NCBI GenBank assembly: GCA_946407725.1
Contig: CAMJPM010000024.1
Location: forward strand, 1-38,212
Source: an uncultured Lachnospiraceae bacterium
GTDB taxonomy: Bacteria > Bacillota > Clostridia > Lachnospirales > Lachnospiraceae
DNA length: 38,212 nucleotides
Reading direction: 5' to 3'
Every line of letters starts with the position of its first letter. Position 1 is the stretch's first letter. A program made the position numbers and the translations under genes. This document shows positions 1 through 8,642 of the stretch, in pieces. The notes under the pieces are model-generated. The model was not told the DNA's origin and did not search any database. It saw only the letters and a list, made by a program, of their open reading frames with translations.

Positions 1-14
1 TACTATGTTTTCCG

Positions 15-581
15 TTAATTTCTAAGTCTCGCTCCCTCATATCTGATGGATGTGAGCAGGTAATCCCTTAACTCTTCATATTTATCCTGTATGCTTCCGT
101 CCCTCACCTCCGTGTCAAGGGACATGGCAATGGCGCTTATTATATCATCTGTAAGCCGGTTTTTTATCCGTTCCAGCACATCCAGCTTATTTTCCTTACC
201 CTCTGCGTCCAGGAATAAGAGAAGGTCCTCCGACACTTCACCGCTGTCCTTTTCGCTGTTACCGCCTGTTTCTCCGGCACTGACCTTTTCGCTGTTACTG
301 TCTGTTTTTCCAGCATTGAGCGTCTCCCTGTTTTCACCGGAACCCGTGGAAGGGCTGACTTCCTCAAAACGGTATCTCTGCCCTGCATCCGGATACTTTT
401 CGTGATCTGTCTCACTCATGAATTCCGACAGAGGTCTGACATATTTTTTGCTGCTGTCATCCCGGTTTTCATATACCACCATCTCCTCCAGTATCTCCGA
501 ATTCCGGGCTATGCATATCACCCTGTAATAAGTACCCTTAAAATGCCTGTATATTTTTCCTTCACACGGAAGATCACGCAT
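15..581 (-). CDS. DUF1653 domain protein
   Basis: The first ~75 residues match the DUF1653 pattern: a YRHFKG motif, a central run around 'VVYENR', and 'YVRPLSEF' before a Glu/Tyr-rich end. The family is a small beta-rich domain of unknown biochemical role, often found alone as an ~80-residue protein. This copy is longer (188 aa): after the domain comes a Ser/Glu/Gly-rich linker with repeated 'AGETGGNSEK'-like units (about residues 75-120), then a predicted helical tail of ~65 residues that I do not recognise. The start codon overlaps the end of holA by 8 bases, so the two are probably co-transcribed and translationally coupled. No specific function can be assigned. Confidence 0.8.
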   Translation of the reverse strand: MRDLPCEGKIYRHFKGTYYRVICIARNSEILEEMVVYENRDDSSKKYVRPLSEFMSETDHEKYPDAGQRYRFEEVSPSTGSGENRETLNAGKTDSNSEKVSAGETGGNSEKDSGEVSEDLLLFLDAEGKENKLDVLERIKNRLTDDIISAIAMSLDTEVRDGSIQDKYEELRDYLLTSIRYEGARLRN

Positions 582-1584
582 AACTTCCTCCCCGGGGCTG
601 TCTTTCCCCTGAATATCTGACTATCATAAGTTCCGTTCCCAGTCTGTCGGCAATCCTGCCTTTTTTAACGTCATCCTCTGTCTTCAGACAGTCCTCTATA
701 GCTGTCTTCAGCTGTTTTGCAGTAAAACCTGATGCAGCTGACAGGTATTTTCTGACCGCAAACTCCGGCACCTTCATGATGCCCGCCATCTCCCCGGTAC
801 TTCTTCTTTCCTTTGAAAGCTCCTTTGCCATCAAAAGCATGTTAAACTCCCTGGATAAGAGGTAAAGGATCCTCATGGGCGCTTCTTTTAACAGAATAAG
901 CTCATAATATTTATCAAGAGCCTTCTTCTGTCTGCCCCCGGCGATATCATCTATCATTGCAAATACCGAGGAGCTGAGACTGACGGATGAAATCTCCTTT
1001 ATATCATCCGCGGTTACTTCCTCTCTCTCTCCCACGAATGATATCAGCTTATCCGTTTCATTTTTCAGGACATACATGTCGTTTCCGGTTCTTTCAATGA
1101 GGTATTCCGCCGTACTTCCCCGGATTTTTTTCCCGCCCCGGGCAAATTCCCCGGCTATCCATTCCTTAAGCTCCCTGTCACCGGGTTTCTTACATTCCAC
1201 CTCACCGTTCAGTTTTTTTACGGCCTTATAGGGCTTCCGCTTTTTATCCACCTCTGTTTCCGAAAAAACAATGACCGTTTCCTCCGGAATATGGCTGAAA
1301 TACTCAATAAGCTTATCATCAGCTCCTTTTTTAAATAACCCGCTGTCTTCTATAAGAATGAGCCTTCTTTCCGACATAAAGGGAAGGGTCTCCGAAAGCT
1401 CTATTATCCTGCTTTCTTCTGCATCCTTCCCAATAAAACAGGTTCGGTTCATATTGTCCCCGGGAGGTACCACGGCGTCACACAGCCTGGTTTTGTAGAG
1501 ATTCCTTAAATAGTCCTCTTCACCCCAGATGAGATAGACCCTCTTAAAAGACTTATTCTTTATATCCTCCTGTATAATGCCCAT
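574..1584 (-). CDS. holA: DNA polymerase III delta subunit
   Basis: HolA is the clamp-loader subunit that opens the beta sliding clamp at primer junctions. The N-terminus (MGIIQEDIK...VYLIWGEEDYL) is the family's hallmark, in which the Walker A region of the AAA+ fold is degenerate, followed by the helical C-terminal collar ('ILYLLSREFNMLLMAKEL', then 'KLKTAIEDCL'-type helices). At ~336 residues the length is normal. The frame stays open to a GTG at 1599, but the ATG at 1584 fits the family N-terminus better. Neither has a clear Shine-Dalgarno. The gene is normally downstream of comEC in clostridia; here it is separated from comEC by a strand switch. Confidence 0.9.
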   Translation of the reverse strand: MGIIQEDIKNKSFKRVYLIWGEEDYLRNLYKTRLCDAVVPPGDNMNRTCFIGKDAEESRIIELSETLPFMSERRLILIEDSGLFKKGADDKLIEYFSHIPEETVIVFSETEVDKKRKPYKAVKKLNGEVECKKPGDRELKEWIAGEFARGGKKIRGSTAEYLIERTGNDMYVLKNETDKLISFVGEREEVTADDIKEISSVSLSSSVFAMIDDIAGGRQKKALDKYYELILLKEAPMRILYLLSREFNMLLMAKELSKERRSTGEMAGIMKVPEFAVRKYLSAASGFTAKQLKTAIEDCLKTEDDVKKGRIADRLGTELMIVRYSGERQPRGGSYA

Positions 1585-1724
1585 ACAGCATATTTTCACA
1601 CAGCAGGGTAATTACGTCAAACGCTTTTTTCCGTCGGAGTGCGTGATGCTCCTACTGCGAGTAACCCCGGGTCTGAACAGTAATCTTTGTTCTTTAAAAA
1701 GCACAATTATTTTGTTTCCGGGTC

Positions 1725-1753
1725 TTGCCTGAATTGTTTTTTTGTAATAGTAT
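1725..1753 (+). promoter_or_regulatory. candidate promoter of the histidine kinase gene
   Basis: TTGCCT (1725-1730) and TAGTAT (1748-1753) are separated by 17 bases and resemble a sigma-A promoter. A start site 6-7 bases downstream of the -10 would fall almost on the ATG at 1766, giving a nearly leaderless message. That would fit the lack of any Shine-Dalgarno there. This is inference from consensus matching only. Confidence 0.3.
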
Positions 1754-1765
1754 TGTAGCAATCTC

Positions 1766-3217
1766 ATGAAGACGATCATTGATTTCTTATTCAACAAACT
1801 GAAAGCATTAAAAAGCTTAAGGTTTCTGATTTTTATTCTGTTGTTTCTTGCGGGTATTATTCCATCCGCATTGATCTCCGGAAGCATTATCAATAATTAC
1901 AGGAGCAGGGAAATATCGCAGCGGATAACCGAAGTGGTGGATCAGGGAAGAATTCTCTCTACAAGGCTGGATTCCGAGGGCTATCTCGTAAATCCCCAAA
2001 ATGACATACTGGAAAATGAGATGCTGCTCTTAACCGGTATTTACGACGGCAGGATAATGATCACGGACGAACGGTTTCTGGTGATATATGATACATACGG
2101 GCTGTCCACGGGAAAGACTATGATATCCCAGGAGATAATAAGATGCTTTTCATCGGGATCACTTTCATCGGTGTACGATCAGCGCAACCAGTATATTGAA
2201 ATATCCGTGCCTGTTAACAATAATCAGACAGGTGAAACAGAGGGAGTTCTTTTTATTTCGGCATCCACCGATGCCATACGGGACAGCGAAGATATTCTTC
2301 GGAGAAAGGTTCAGATCATCCTCGTTACTCTCTCGGTATTCCTGTTCGGCCTGTCCCTGTTTCTGTCCTATCTGCTGGTAAGGCCCTTTAAGAGAATAAC
2401 CGCGGCCATTGATTCCGTAAAAGAAGGTTTCGGTGATGCCCAGGTATCGATCCCGGACTATACCGAAACGGAAGCCATTATGGATGCCTTTAACGGCCTG
2501 ATGGAACAGCTGAAAAAACTGGATGAATCAAGGGATGAATTCGTTTCCAACGTATCACATGAATTAAAAACCCCTCTGGCCTCCATGAAGGTTCTGGCCG
2601 ATTCCCTTATAGCCGCGGAAAATGTTTCAAACGAGACATACCGGGAATTCATGGCGGATATAGCGGAGGAAGTGGACCGGGAGGATAAAATCATCTCAAG
2701 CCTCCTTGCCCTGGTAAAAATGGATAAGAGCCAGGATGCGCTGAATGCCGAAGATACCGATATCAACGACATGATAGAGCTGATACTGAAGATGCTGAAG
2801 CCCATCGCGGATAAGCGGGGCATACAGATGGTATTTGAAAGCAAACGGCCGATAAATGCGGAGGTCGATAAGACAAAGCTCACCCTGGCAATAATGAATC
2901 TTGTGGAGAATGCGGTAAAATACAATAAAGACAGTGGCTGGATAAGGGTGGTTCTGGACGGAGACCATCAGTTTTTCACCATTACTGTTTCCGATTCCGG
3001 AATGGGTATCCCTGAAGAATCCCTGGATCAGATCTTTGAACGATTTTACAGGGTAGACAAGTCCCATTCAAAGGAGATCGGAGGCACCGGTCTGGGGCTC
3101 TCATTTACAAGAAGTGCCGTACTGCTGCACAGAGGTGCCATAAAGGTCACAAGTGTTGAGGGAGAAGGCACTACCTTTATAGTAAAGATACCTATGAAAC
3201 AGGCCATTCCTGGATAA
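1766..3217 (+). CDS. membrane sensor histidine kinase (two-component system)
   Basis: The 483-residue kinase has TM1 at about 18-40, an extracytoplasmic sensor region (~41-180), TM2 at ~182-204 and a HAMP linker (~205-255). The dimerisation/phosphoacceptor domain carries SHELKTP with His265. The HATPase_c domain has the N box NLVENA (378-383), DSGMGIP (410-416) and GGTGLGL (439-445). All catalytic motifs are intact. An in-frame TAG at 1748 lies just upstream and no alternative start codon follows it, so ATG 1766 is the only start; no Shine-Dalgarno precedes it. No response regulator is adjacent: the best partner is the OmpR-type regulator at 11325-12014, now on the other strand (see findings). 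The signal sensed cannot be read from sequence. Confidence 0.9.
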   Translation: MKTIIDFLFNKLKALKSLRFLIFILLFLAGIIPSALISGSIINNYRSREISQRITEVVDQGRILSTRLDSEGYLVNPQNDILENEMLLLTGIYDGRIMITDERFLVIYDTYGLSTGKTMISQEIIRCFSSGSLSSVYDQRNQYIEISVPVNNNQTGETEGVLFISASTDAIRDSEDILRRKVQIILVTLSVFLFGLSLFLSYLLVRPFKRITAAIDSVKEGFGDAQVSIPDYTETEAIMDAFNGLMEQLKKLDESRDEFVSNVSHELKTPLASMKVLADSLIAAENVSNETYREFMADIAEEVDREDKIISSLLALVKMDKSQDALNAEDTDINDMIELILKMLKPIADKRGIQMVFESKRPINAEVDKTKLTLAIMNLVENAVKYNKDSGWIRVVLDGDHQFFTITVSDSGMGIPEESLDQIFERFYRVDKSHSKEIGGTGLGLSFTRSAVLLHRGAIKVTSVEGEGTTFIVKIPMKQAIPG

Positions 3218-3222
3218 GTGAT

Positions 3223-4182
3223 ATGGGAAAAAATAACGTTAAAAAACTGAATATCGAAAAGATCCTTCTTTTAACAATCCTTCTTTTTTCCATCCTTTTA
3301 TCTTCGGGATGTAAGAACTCCGGAGAGGAAACCCGGAGTGAAAACGGAATCGTTAAAAGTTACGGTGTATATTATCTCACCCAGGATGAAAGCCAGGTTT
3401 TATTTGAGAGCAGGGCATCACTGACAAAGGATTCCGGCATATCCGACTATATCCTTGCTCTGCAGGAAGAACCGAAGGACATCAGGTTAAAAAAGACCGT
3501 CGGAAGTGAAGTGATGCTTATAGATTACAGAAAGGACGATAAAGGAGCAATCCTGAATTTTGACGAGAGATACTCTGAGATGACGGCGGCAAAAGAGGTA
3601 TTATTCAGAGCCGCTGTGGCACAGACCATACTCCAGGACGCGGATGTGAACCACATATTATTTGAAGTCAACGGGGAACCCCTGAAATACAAAAACGGTG
3701 AGGAAGTGGGAAATATGACGACCTCCACCTTTATAGACAATGCAGGTGATGAGATCAGTTCATATCTGAAAAAGACCGTCAGGTTCTATTTTGCTTCTGC
3801 TGACGGCAACAGCCTCATTCCCTCCGACAGAGACTGTATATTCGGAAGCAACGAATCCCTGGAAAAATCGGTGATGGAACAGCTGATTGCGGGACCGGCA
3901 CAAAATGAAGGCTATGCCACCATTTCACCCGATACAAAGATAAACACTATTGCAGTAAAAAACGGTATATGTTATGTGAGTCTGGATACGGCGATGGTCG
4001 ACAAGTCTGTAGATGTTTCTGAAGAGACCCTCCTCTATTCCATAGTAAATACCCTCACCTCCCTTCCGGGGATAAACAAGGTACAGATCTCCGTAAACGG
4101 AGAGACCGACAGGGTTTTGAGAAGCACTCTCCGGCTTGATGAGATCTATGTATTCAATGAGGAGATAGTCGGAAGTGATTAG
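3223..4182 (+). CDS. GerM-like lipoprotein (two GerMN domains)
   Basis: A lysine-rich N-terminus and hydrophobic stretch end in the lipobox LLSSGC with Cys30, so this is probably a membrane-anchored lipoprotein exposed outside the cytoplasm. Two GerMN-type repeats follow, at about 75-165 and 190-310; each has the 'KE.LF.A..AQTIL...' or 'EETLLYSIVNTLTSLPGINKVQISVNG' pattern. GerM of Bacillus acts in spore germination and sporulation, but GerMN domains also occur in lipoproteins paired with histidine kinases (LpqB type), which fits the position here: it starts 5 bases after the kinase and overlaps comEC by 8 bases. Kinase partnership is inference. A sporulation role is less likely from context alone. 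Confidence 0.8.
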   Translation: MGKNNVKKLNIEKILLLTILLFSILLSSGCKNSGEETRSENGIVKSYGVYYLTQDESQVLFESRASLTKDSGISDYILALQEEPKDIRLKKTVGSEVMLIDYRKDDKGAILNFDERYSEMTAAKEVLFRAAVAQTILQDADVNHILFEVNGEPLKYKNGEEVGNMTTSTFIDNAGDEISSYLKKTVRFYFASADGNSLIPSDRDCIFGSNESLEKSVMEQLIAGPAQNEGYATISPDTKINTIAVKNGICYVSLDTAMVDKSVDVSEETLLYSIVNTLTSLPGINKVQISVNGETDRVLRSTLRLDEIYVFNEEIVGSD

Positions 4183-6352
4183 AAGGCCCCTGGCATTTAT
4201 CGCCTGCCTTTTTCTCATAACGGCCATTGTCTTAATGAAGCTTCACCCCGTACGGGGATGCCTGCCGGATATACCGGAGGGCTCCGCCATTAAAGCTGAG
4301 GGAAGGCTAAGCGATAAACAATACAAAAACAATTCTTATATTCTGGTTCTGTCAGATGCCGCTCCGGTTAACGGAGATCAGTGCAAAAATAAAATCCTTA
4401 TTATTCTTAATGAAGAATATACCTCGTTTTCAGAGCTCCCGAAGATGGGCTCGTTTGTTACCGTTGAGGGGAAATACTCTCTGTTTAACAGGGCCCGGAA
4501 TCCCGGAGAGTTTGATATCAGGGAATACTATCACATAAGGGGCATAGAATACAGGCTGAAAGAGGGACGTATCCTCTCATACGGCTTAAAGCACGACCTG
4601 CTAAGAGAGACTCTGTTCCGTTTCCGTCTCAGGATCTCCGGGGTCTATGACAGCCTTTTAAACGAAAAAGACAGCGGTGTACTGAAAGCCATGATCCTGG
4701 GGGACAGGACAAACATGGACCCCCGTATAAGGGATCTTTACCGGGAAAACGGCATTGCCCACGCACTTTCCATATCCGGGCTTCATATTTCCATTCTTGG
4801 CTATGGTCTTTACAGGCTTCTGAAAAAAACGTGTCTGGGTATATACCTGTCCTCTGCCTTCTGTCTTACATTTATATCGCTCTATTCCATAATGACAGGG
4901 GGCAGCACATCCACCGTAAGGGCATTAATTATGTTTGCGGTATGTCTGTTTTCGGATATTTTCGGCAGGACTTTTGATATCTTAAGTGCCCTGTCGCTGT
5001 CACTGATGATCATATTGTTTACGGATCCGGTTTATATCTGTGACGCGGGTTTCATGCTATCATTCGGATCGGTTCTCGGTATATCCCTTCTTCTTCCCGT
5101 GTTCAGGGAGGGTCTTCCCTTCGGGAAGAAAAAATACATGGGGGGACTTGAGGCGAGTCTGTCCATCACATTGTTTACCCTTCCCATCACACTTTATTTC
5201 TATTATGAAGTGCCGTTGTTTTCCATTTTATTAAATCTTCTGGTAGTGCCCTTAATAGGTGTTCTCATCATTTCAGCGATTCTTATGGGTGTCCTTGGGC
5301 TTTTGATCCTGCCCCTCGGAGTTCCCTTCGGGATAATAAGCCATGGGATTCTTACCCTGTATGAAAGGGGGTGTTTATTCTTCAGTGATCTTCCGGTATC
5401 CTCCGTTACCACCGGCAGACCAGCCGCTGTTCTTATCATCATTTATTACACAGTAATCATGGCTATCTGCATTTTTCGAAAATATATAAAAAAAAGAAGC
5501 GCCCTCACTGTGATCCTTATCTTCCTTCCCCTAATCTTTATGATCAGGACATACAGTGGTGTCACATATACCATGCTGGACATAGGACAGGGAGACTGTA
5601 ATGTCATAACAGGTAAAGGAGGCAGAACCGTAATGATAGACTGCGGCAGCTCTTCCTCAAAAGAAATAGCAAAATACAAGGTCATTCCATTTTTGAAGTA
5701 CAACGGCATAAGCAAAGTGGATCTCATGGTCATCACCCATGCGGACAGTGATCATACCAGCGGCTTTAAGGAGATCCTCGATATGGAGAAAGGTCAGGGG
5801 ATTACGATAAAAAAACTGTTTATGCCGGGGATTTCCGGGGAAGATGAGGAATACCGGGCATTGATAAAAAAAGCGGAGGAAGCAGGAATCCCGGTTTTTC
5901 TGATAAATACGGGAGCTCATTTTTCTGCCGGTAACATGGATTTTTACTGTGTATGGCCGGATTTGGACTACCGCTGTGATGACAGAAACGAACAGTCCGT
6001 CGTGCTGAGAATGGAGTATAAAGATGTTTCCGCTCTGTTTACAGGAGATATACAGGGCGAAGGCGAAAAAAGAATGATGTTTAATCTGAAAGACCGGAAA
6101 AGAACAGATCTCTTAAAAACCGCACACCACGGTTCGGCGTATTCCACCCCTGAAGATTTTTTAGAGCTTATAAAGCCCGGCTATTCCCTTATCTCTGCGG
6201 GGATAAGGAACAGGTACGGCCATCCCCATAAGGAATTACTGGAGCGCTTACATGATGCTGGAAGTGAGATCCACATTACCAGAGACGAAGGAGCAATACA
6301 GGTAAAGACTGACGGGAAAGAGCTCCGGATATTGCCGTTTATCCGGGATTAG
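4175..6352 (+). CDS. comEC: ComEC/Rec2 DNA-uptake channel protein
   Basis: ComEC forms the inner-membrane channel for single-stranded DNA during transformation. The 725-residue protein has the usual order: N-terminal hydrophobic segments with a DUF4131-like soluble loop (~1-150), the Competence domain containing 'GDRTNMDPRIRDLYRENGIAHALSISGLH' style sequence (split here only for description; ~170-205) and many membrane helices to ~445, then a metallo-beta-lactamase-like domain from ~465 with DIGQGDCN, a THADSDH metal motif near residue 519 and 'KTAHHGS' further on. The domain looks intact and may degrade the non-transferred strand. The start is GTG at 4175 inside the end of the upstream lipoprotein gene, suggesting coupling. 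ComEA, its usual DNA-receptor partner, is at 12015-12668 on the opposite strand. Confidence 0.93.
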   Translation: MIRRPLAFIACLFLITAIVLMKLHPVRGCLPDIPEGSAIKAEGRLSDKQYKNNSYILVLSDAAPVNGDQCKNKILIILNEEYTSFSELPKMGSFVTVEGKYSLFNRARNPGEFDIREYYHIRGIEYRLKEGRILSYGLKHDLLRETLFRFRLRISGVYDSLLNEKDSGVLKAMILGDRTNMDPRIRDLYRENGIAHALSISGLHISILGYGLYRLLKKTCLGIYLSSAFCLTFISLYSIMTGGSTSTVRALIMFAVCLFSDIFGRTFDILSALSLSLMIILFTDPVYICDAGFMLSFGSVLGISLLLPVFREGLPFGKKKYMGGLEASLSITLFTLPITLYFYYEVPLFSILLNLLVVPLIGVLIISAILMGVLGLLILPLGVPFGIISHGILTLYERGCLFFSDLPVSSVTTGRPAAVLIIIYYTVIMAICIFRKYIKKRSALTVILIFLPLIFMIRTYSGVTYTMLDIGQGDCNVITGKGGRTVMIDCGSSSSKEIAKYKVIPFLKYNGISKVDLMVITHADSDHTSGFKEILDMEKGQGITIKKLFMPGISGEDEEYRALIKKAEEAGIPVFLINTGAHFSAGNMDFYCVWPDLDYRCDDRNEQSVVLRMEYKDVSALFTGDIQGEGEKRMMFNLKDRKRTDLLKTAHHGSAYSTPEDFLELIKPGYSLISAGIRNRYGHPHKELLERLHDAGSEIHITRDEGAIQVKTDGKELRILPFIRD

Positions 6353-6378
6353 GAAATAAGAGTTTTAATTTAACACAA

Positions 6379-6422
6379 GGTTTTCGAACGCAAAATCGGA
6401 AAATACGTTCGGAAATCCCGCG
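6379..6422 (-). repeat. 44-bp intergenic repeat, copy A
   Basis: Read on the minus strand this matches 17915-17958 at 41 of 44 positions. It contains TTTCCGAACG and GCGTTCGAAAA half-sites that can fold into a hairpin, and begins with CGCGGG. It lies between comEC and the next gene and could also slow transcription leaving comEC. Confidence 0.7.
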
Positions 6423-6443
6423 TTTTTGAAAGGAGCATATTTT

Positions 6444-8387
6444 ATGAATATTTTTGGTTATTTAAGGAAACTGTCATCGAAGATCATCATTGTAATGATC
6501 ATGATTTTAACGATGTCATTGTCTTTTATATTTTTATCATTTTCGGAGAGCTTTTCCGAAAAGGTCTACGCAGGAAACACAGAGGACATACTGATGTACC
6601 ACGGTCCCGTGGGGCTTATGCTTTCCGGGCAGGGAAACAGCGTGCTGGCCTCCGCTGTGATAATAGATGATGAGGCTTATTATGAGCTTTCAGGGCAAGG
6701 AAGCATGTCCTTTTGCTGGGACAGTGAGGCCTCGGATGAACGCGTGAACAGTGGGAGCGAATATGAGATAAGATCAAACGGAAAGCATGTATTGAACGTT
6801 TATATTTCAAACGAAAACGGATGCAGCCTGTACTGTTCCATGGAATTTGACGTGGATGATATTGACGACACCTCCCCGGAAATAGGGGAGATCAATAAAA
6901 CAGCCGATTCCGGCAAATGGATCCTTACAGTGGAAAGCTGCAGTGATGACATTTCAAATCCTGATGACCTGAAATTTCTCTGTCTTGATGAAACACGCGC
7001 AAAGGACTACAGCCGGGGAAACGGCTGGGACGCAGATGCCCTTACAAGTGATATGTCCTTTGACAGCAGCCGGTCTTTCACTGTGGATGAAGGAAACTAC
7101 TGCATTTTTGTAAGAGATGAAGCAGGCAATATAGGCGAGAGGGATGTGAAAACAGGACATCTGGACCCGGAATCTCAGGAATCCGGTGAAGGATCCGGGT
7201 CTGTTCCTCCCGAAACATACGGGGACCATGAAGGAAATAACGTAAATAATTCCGTTGAGAATTATGCGGATCCTGTTCCTGCCGAAGCATCACCTTCCCC
7301 GGAAGCAGCACCTTCCCCGGAAGCAGCACCTTCTCCGGAAGCAGCACCTTCTCCGGAAGCAGCACCTTCTCCGGAAGCAGTACCTTCTCCGGAAGCAGCA
7401 CCTTCTCCGGAAGCAGCACCTTCTCCGGAAGCAGCACCTGTGAAAGACACCGTAAAGGAAGAGCCTGCTGTACCGGAGAAAACAGAAACCAAAAAGACTG
7501 ATGTTGATAAAAAAACTGAAGAAAAAGTGACAGATAATGAAAAGTACGCGGAAACAGGCACATCCTCCGAAAAAGCCGGGAATATCTGGAATAAAGGGAA
7601 TACTGGGAATACCGGAGATGATAACACGGCGGGTCTGAGCAGTATCAGTGAAAAACAGAACGGAATACAAAAACAGGATAACACCTCTTCTGCATCTTAC
7701 ACTGTTGTCAGCAATAAAACAAATAATAAAAAGTCCCGTTCAAAAAAGTACCGGACGCAATCTGAAACTGTCAGGAGTACCGGCAGCACATCCACAGTAA
7801 CTTACAGAAACAGTCAGGAAAATACGGTGAGCAGTTCCATTGCGGCAGAAACAAACCGGACAAACACTGGTAACCATCAAAGCACATCAGGGTCATCTTC
7901 CGGAACCGGGAACAGCTACAGAAACGTCCGGACAGATGAAGATGAGGATGAGGAGCTTTACGAAGTCAGCAGCAATCTCACCGGAAGCAATATCCACTGG
8001 ATTGATGAGGATGAAGAAGATTTTTCTGAAGCCACAGAGGAGGACAGCATAGATAGCGGGGATAATGAGGCAAGATCGGAACGCCTGCCGGAAAAGAGAG
8101 AAGCCTTGTCAGAGGAAGAGATGCTGCCGGGGCTGCTTACGGAAGACAGCTCTAATAAAGGATTAAGTGTAAGAACCGGGAAGATAATCGTGATCATCGT
8201 CATGCTCATCACACTCATTTCCTTAACTCTGATACTGCTGTTTAAGAAGGGTATCCTCTCCCTTCCCGAAATTGAAGGTGATGAGGAAGAAAAAGAGGAA
8301 AAGAAAAAAGGACTATGTTATGTAAAAACCCTTATTACGAATCTTAGGAAAAAGACAGGATTTTTTGGTCACTCAGAGGCTGTATAG
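6444..8387 (+). CDS. membrane-anchored Pro/Glu/Ala-repeat surface protein
   Basis: Not a recognised family. ATG 6444 is chosen because a GAAAGGAG ribosome-binding site lies 8-9 bases upstream; the frame is open to a TTG at 6426 that would overlap that site. Visible parts (numbered from ATG 6444, 647 aa): signal peptide or N-terminal membrane helix at ~10-35; a compact, probably Ig-like extracellular region (~40-240) with 'FVRDEAGNIGERDV', a phrase common in bacterial Ig-like repeats; eight PSPEAA units (~284-331); a long low-complexity Ser/Thr/Asn/Lys-rich stalk to ~500; acidic patches ('DEDEDEEL', 'DEDEEDF'); one C-terminal membrane helix (~577-600); and a charged cytoplasmic tail. There is no LPxTG motif. 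It probably displays the N-terminal domain across the wall while both ends sit at the membrane. Confidence 0.75.
   Translation: MNIFGYLRKLSSKIIIVMIMILTMSLSFIFLSFSESFSEKVYAGNTEDILMYHGPVGLMLSGQGNSVLASAVIIDDEAYYELSGQGSMSFCWDSEASDERVNSGSEYEIRSNGKHVLNVYISNENGCSLYCSMEFDVDDIDDTSPEIGEINKTADSGKWILTVESCSDDISNPDDLKFLCLDETRAKDYSRGNGWDADALTSDMSFDSSRSFTVDEGNYCIFVRDEAGNIGERDVKTGHLDPESQESGEGSGSVPPETYGDHEGNNVNNSVENYADPVPAEASPSPEAAPSPEAAPSPEAAPSPEAAPSPEAVPSPEAAPSPEAAPSPEAAPVKDTVKEEPAVPEKTETKKTDVDKKTEEKVTDNEKYAETGTSSEKAGNIWNKGNTGNTGDDNTAGLSSISEKQNGIQKQDNTSSASYTVVSNKTNNKKSRSKKYRTQSETVRSTGSTSTVTYRNSQENTVSSSIAAETNRTNTGNHQSTSGSSSGTGNSYRNVRTDEDEDEELYEVSSNLTGSNIHWIDEDEEDFSEATEEDSIDSGDNEARSERLPEKREALSEEEMLPGLLTEDSSNKGLSVRTGKIIVIIVMLITLISLTLILLFKKGILSLPEIEGDEEEKEEKKKGLCYVKTLITNLRKKTGFFGHSEAV
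7293..7436 (+). repeat. 18-bp tandem repeat, 8 copies, inside the surface-protein gene
   Basis: Eight in-frame 18-base units (cct-tcc/tct-ccg-gaa-gca-gca type) encode PSPEAA, the fifth reading PSPEAV. The first two units use tcc and the rest tct for Ser, indicating expansion by duplication of late units. The 18-base period preserves frame, so copy-number change alters stalk length without a frameshift. Confidence 0.95.
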
Positions 8388-8427
8388 TAAATAAAATCAT
8401 TGAAAAAACAGCCCCGGAAAGATATTA

Positions 8428-8462
8428 TATAGTAAGCGAAATTATAAATTTCGCTTACTATA
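8428..8462. repeat. inverted repeat, 16-bp perfect arms
   Basis: Arms 8428-8443 and 8447-8462 are perfectly complementary with a 3-base loop. The element lies downstream of the surface-protein gene and could fold in either transcript. The AGCGAA/TTCGCT core resembles the hairpin at 17838-17869. There is no T-run typical of an intrinsic terminator. Confidence 0.8.
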
Positions 8463-8482
8463 ATGCTCCGCAAGGATGCACA

Positions 8483-8526
8483 CGGATTTTGTAAGGAAAT
8501 ATGCCGCTTTAAGCGGCCAAAATCCG
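8483..8526. repeat. nested inverted repeat upstream of xylA
   Basis: Outer arms CGGATTTTG (8483-8491) and CAAAATCCG (8518-8526) enclose an inner hairpin GCCGCT/AGCGGC (8503-8508, 8512-8517). A further inverted repeat, AGCAAACG/CGTTTGCT (8531-8538, 8560-8567), follows. Together with 8428-8462 these occupy most of the 255-base gap before xylA. Confidence 0.75.
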
Positions 8527-8563
8527 GCGCAGCAAACGCCAAAACGAAAAGACTTTTGTCGTT

Positions 8564-8572
8564 TGCTATAAT
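8564..8572 (+). promoter_or_regulatory. candidate extended -10 promoter of xylA
   Basis: TGC-TATAAT (8564-8572) is a perfect -10 hexamer with an upstream TG extension. No good -35 lies 17 bases before it, which extended -10 promoters can tolerate. The hexamer overlaps the right arm of the AGCAAACG inverted repeat, so that repeat could be an operator; this is inference. Confidence 0.4.
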
Positions 8573-8642
8573 CTATAGCGGTAAACAACCGTAAGAATGT
8601 ATTTGGGAAAAGGAAAAAACTTATTTTTCAAGGAGGTATGAC

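Noticed and set aside
7293-7436. Possible CRISPR array
   Set aside because: The units are directly adjacent 18-base coding repeats with no spacers and no cas genes nearby.
7078-7684. Long minus-strand frames across the PSPEAA repeats
   Set aside because: The 18-base period leaves all frames open; the products are pure repeat peptides (LLPEKV, ASGEGA, FRRRCC) with no ribosome site or family match.
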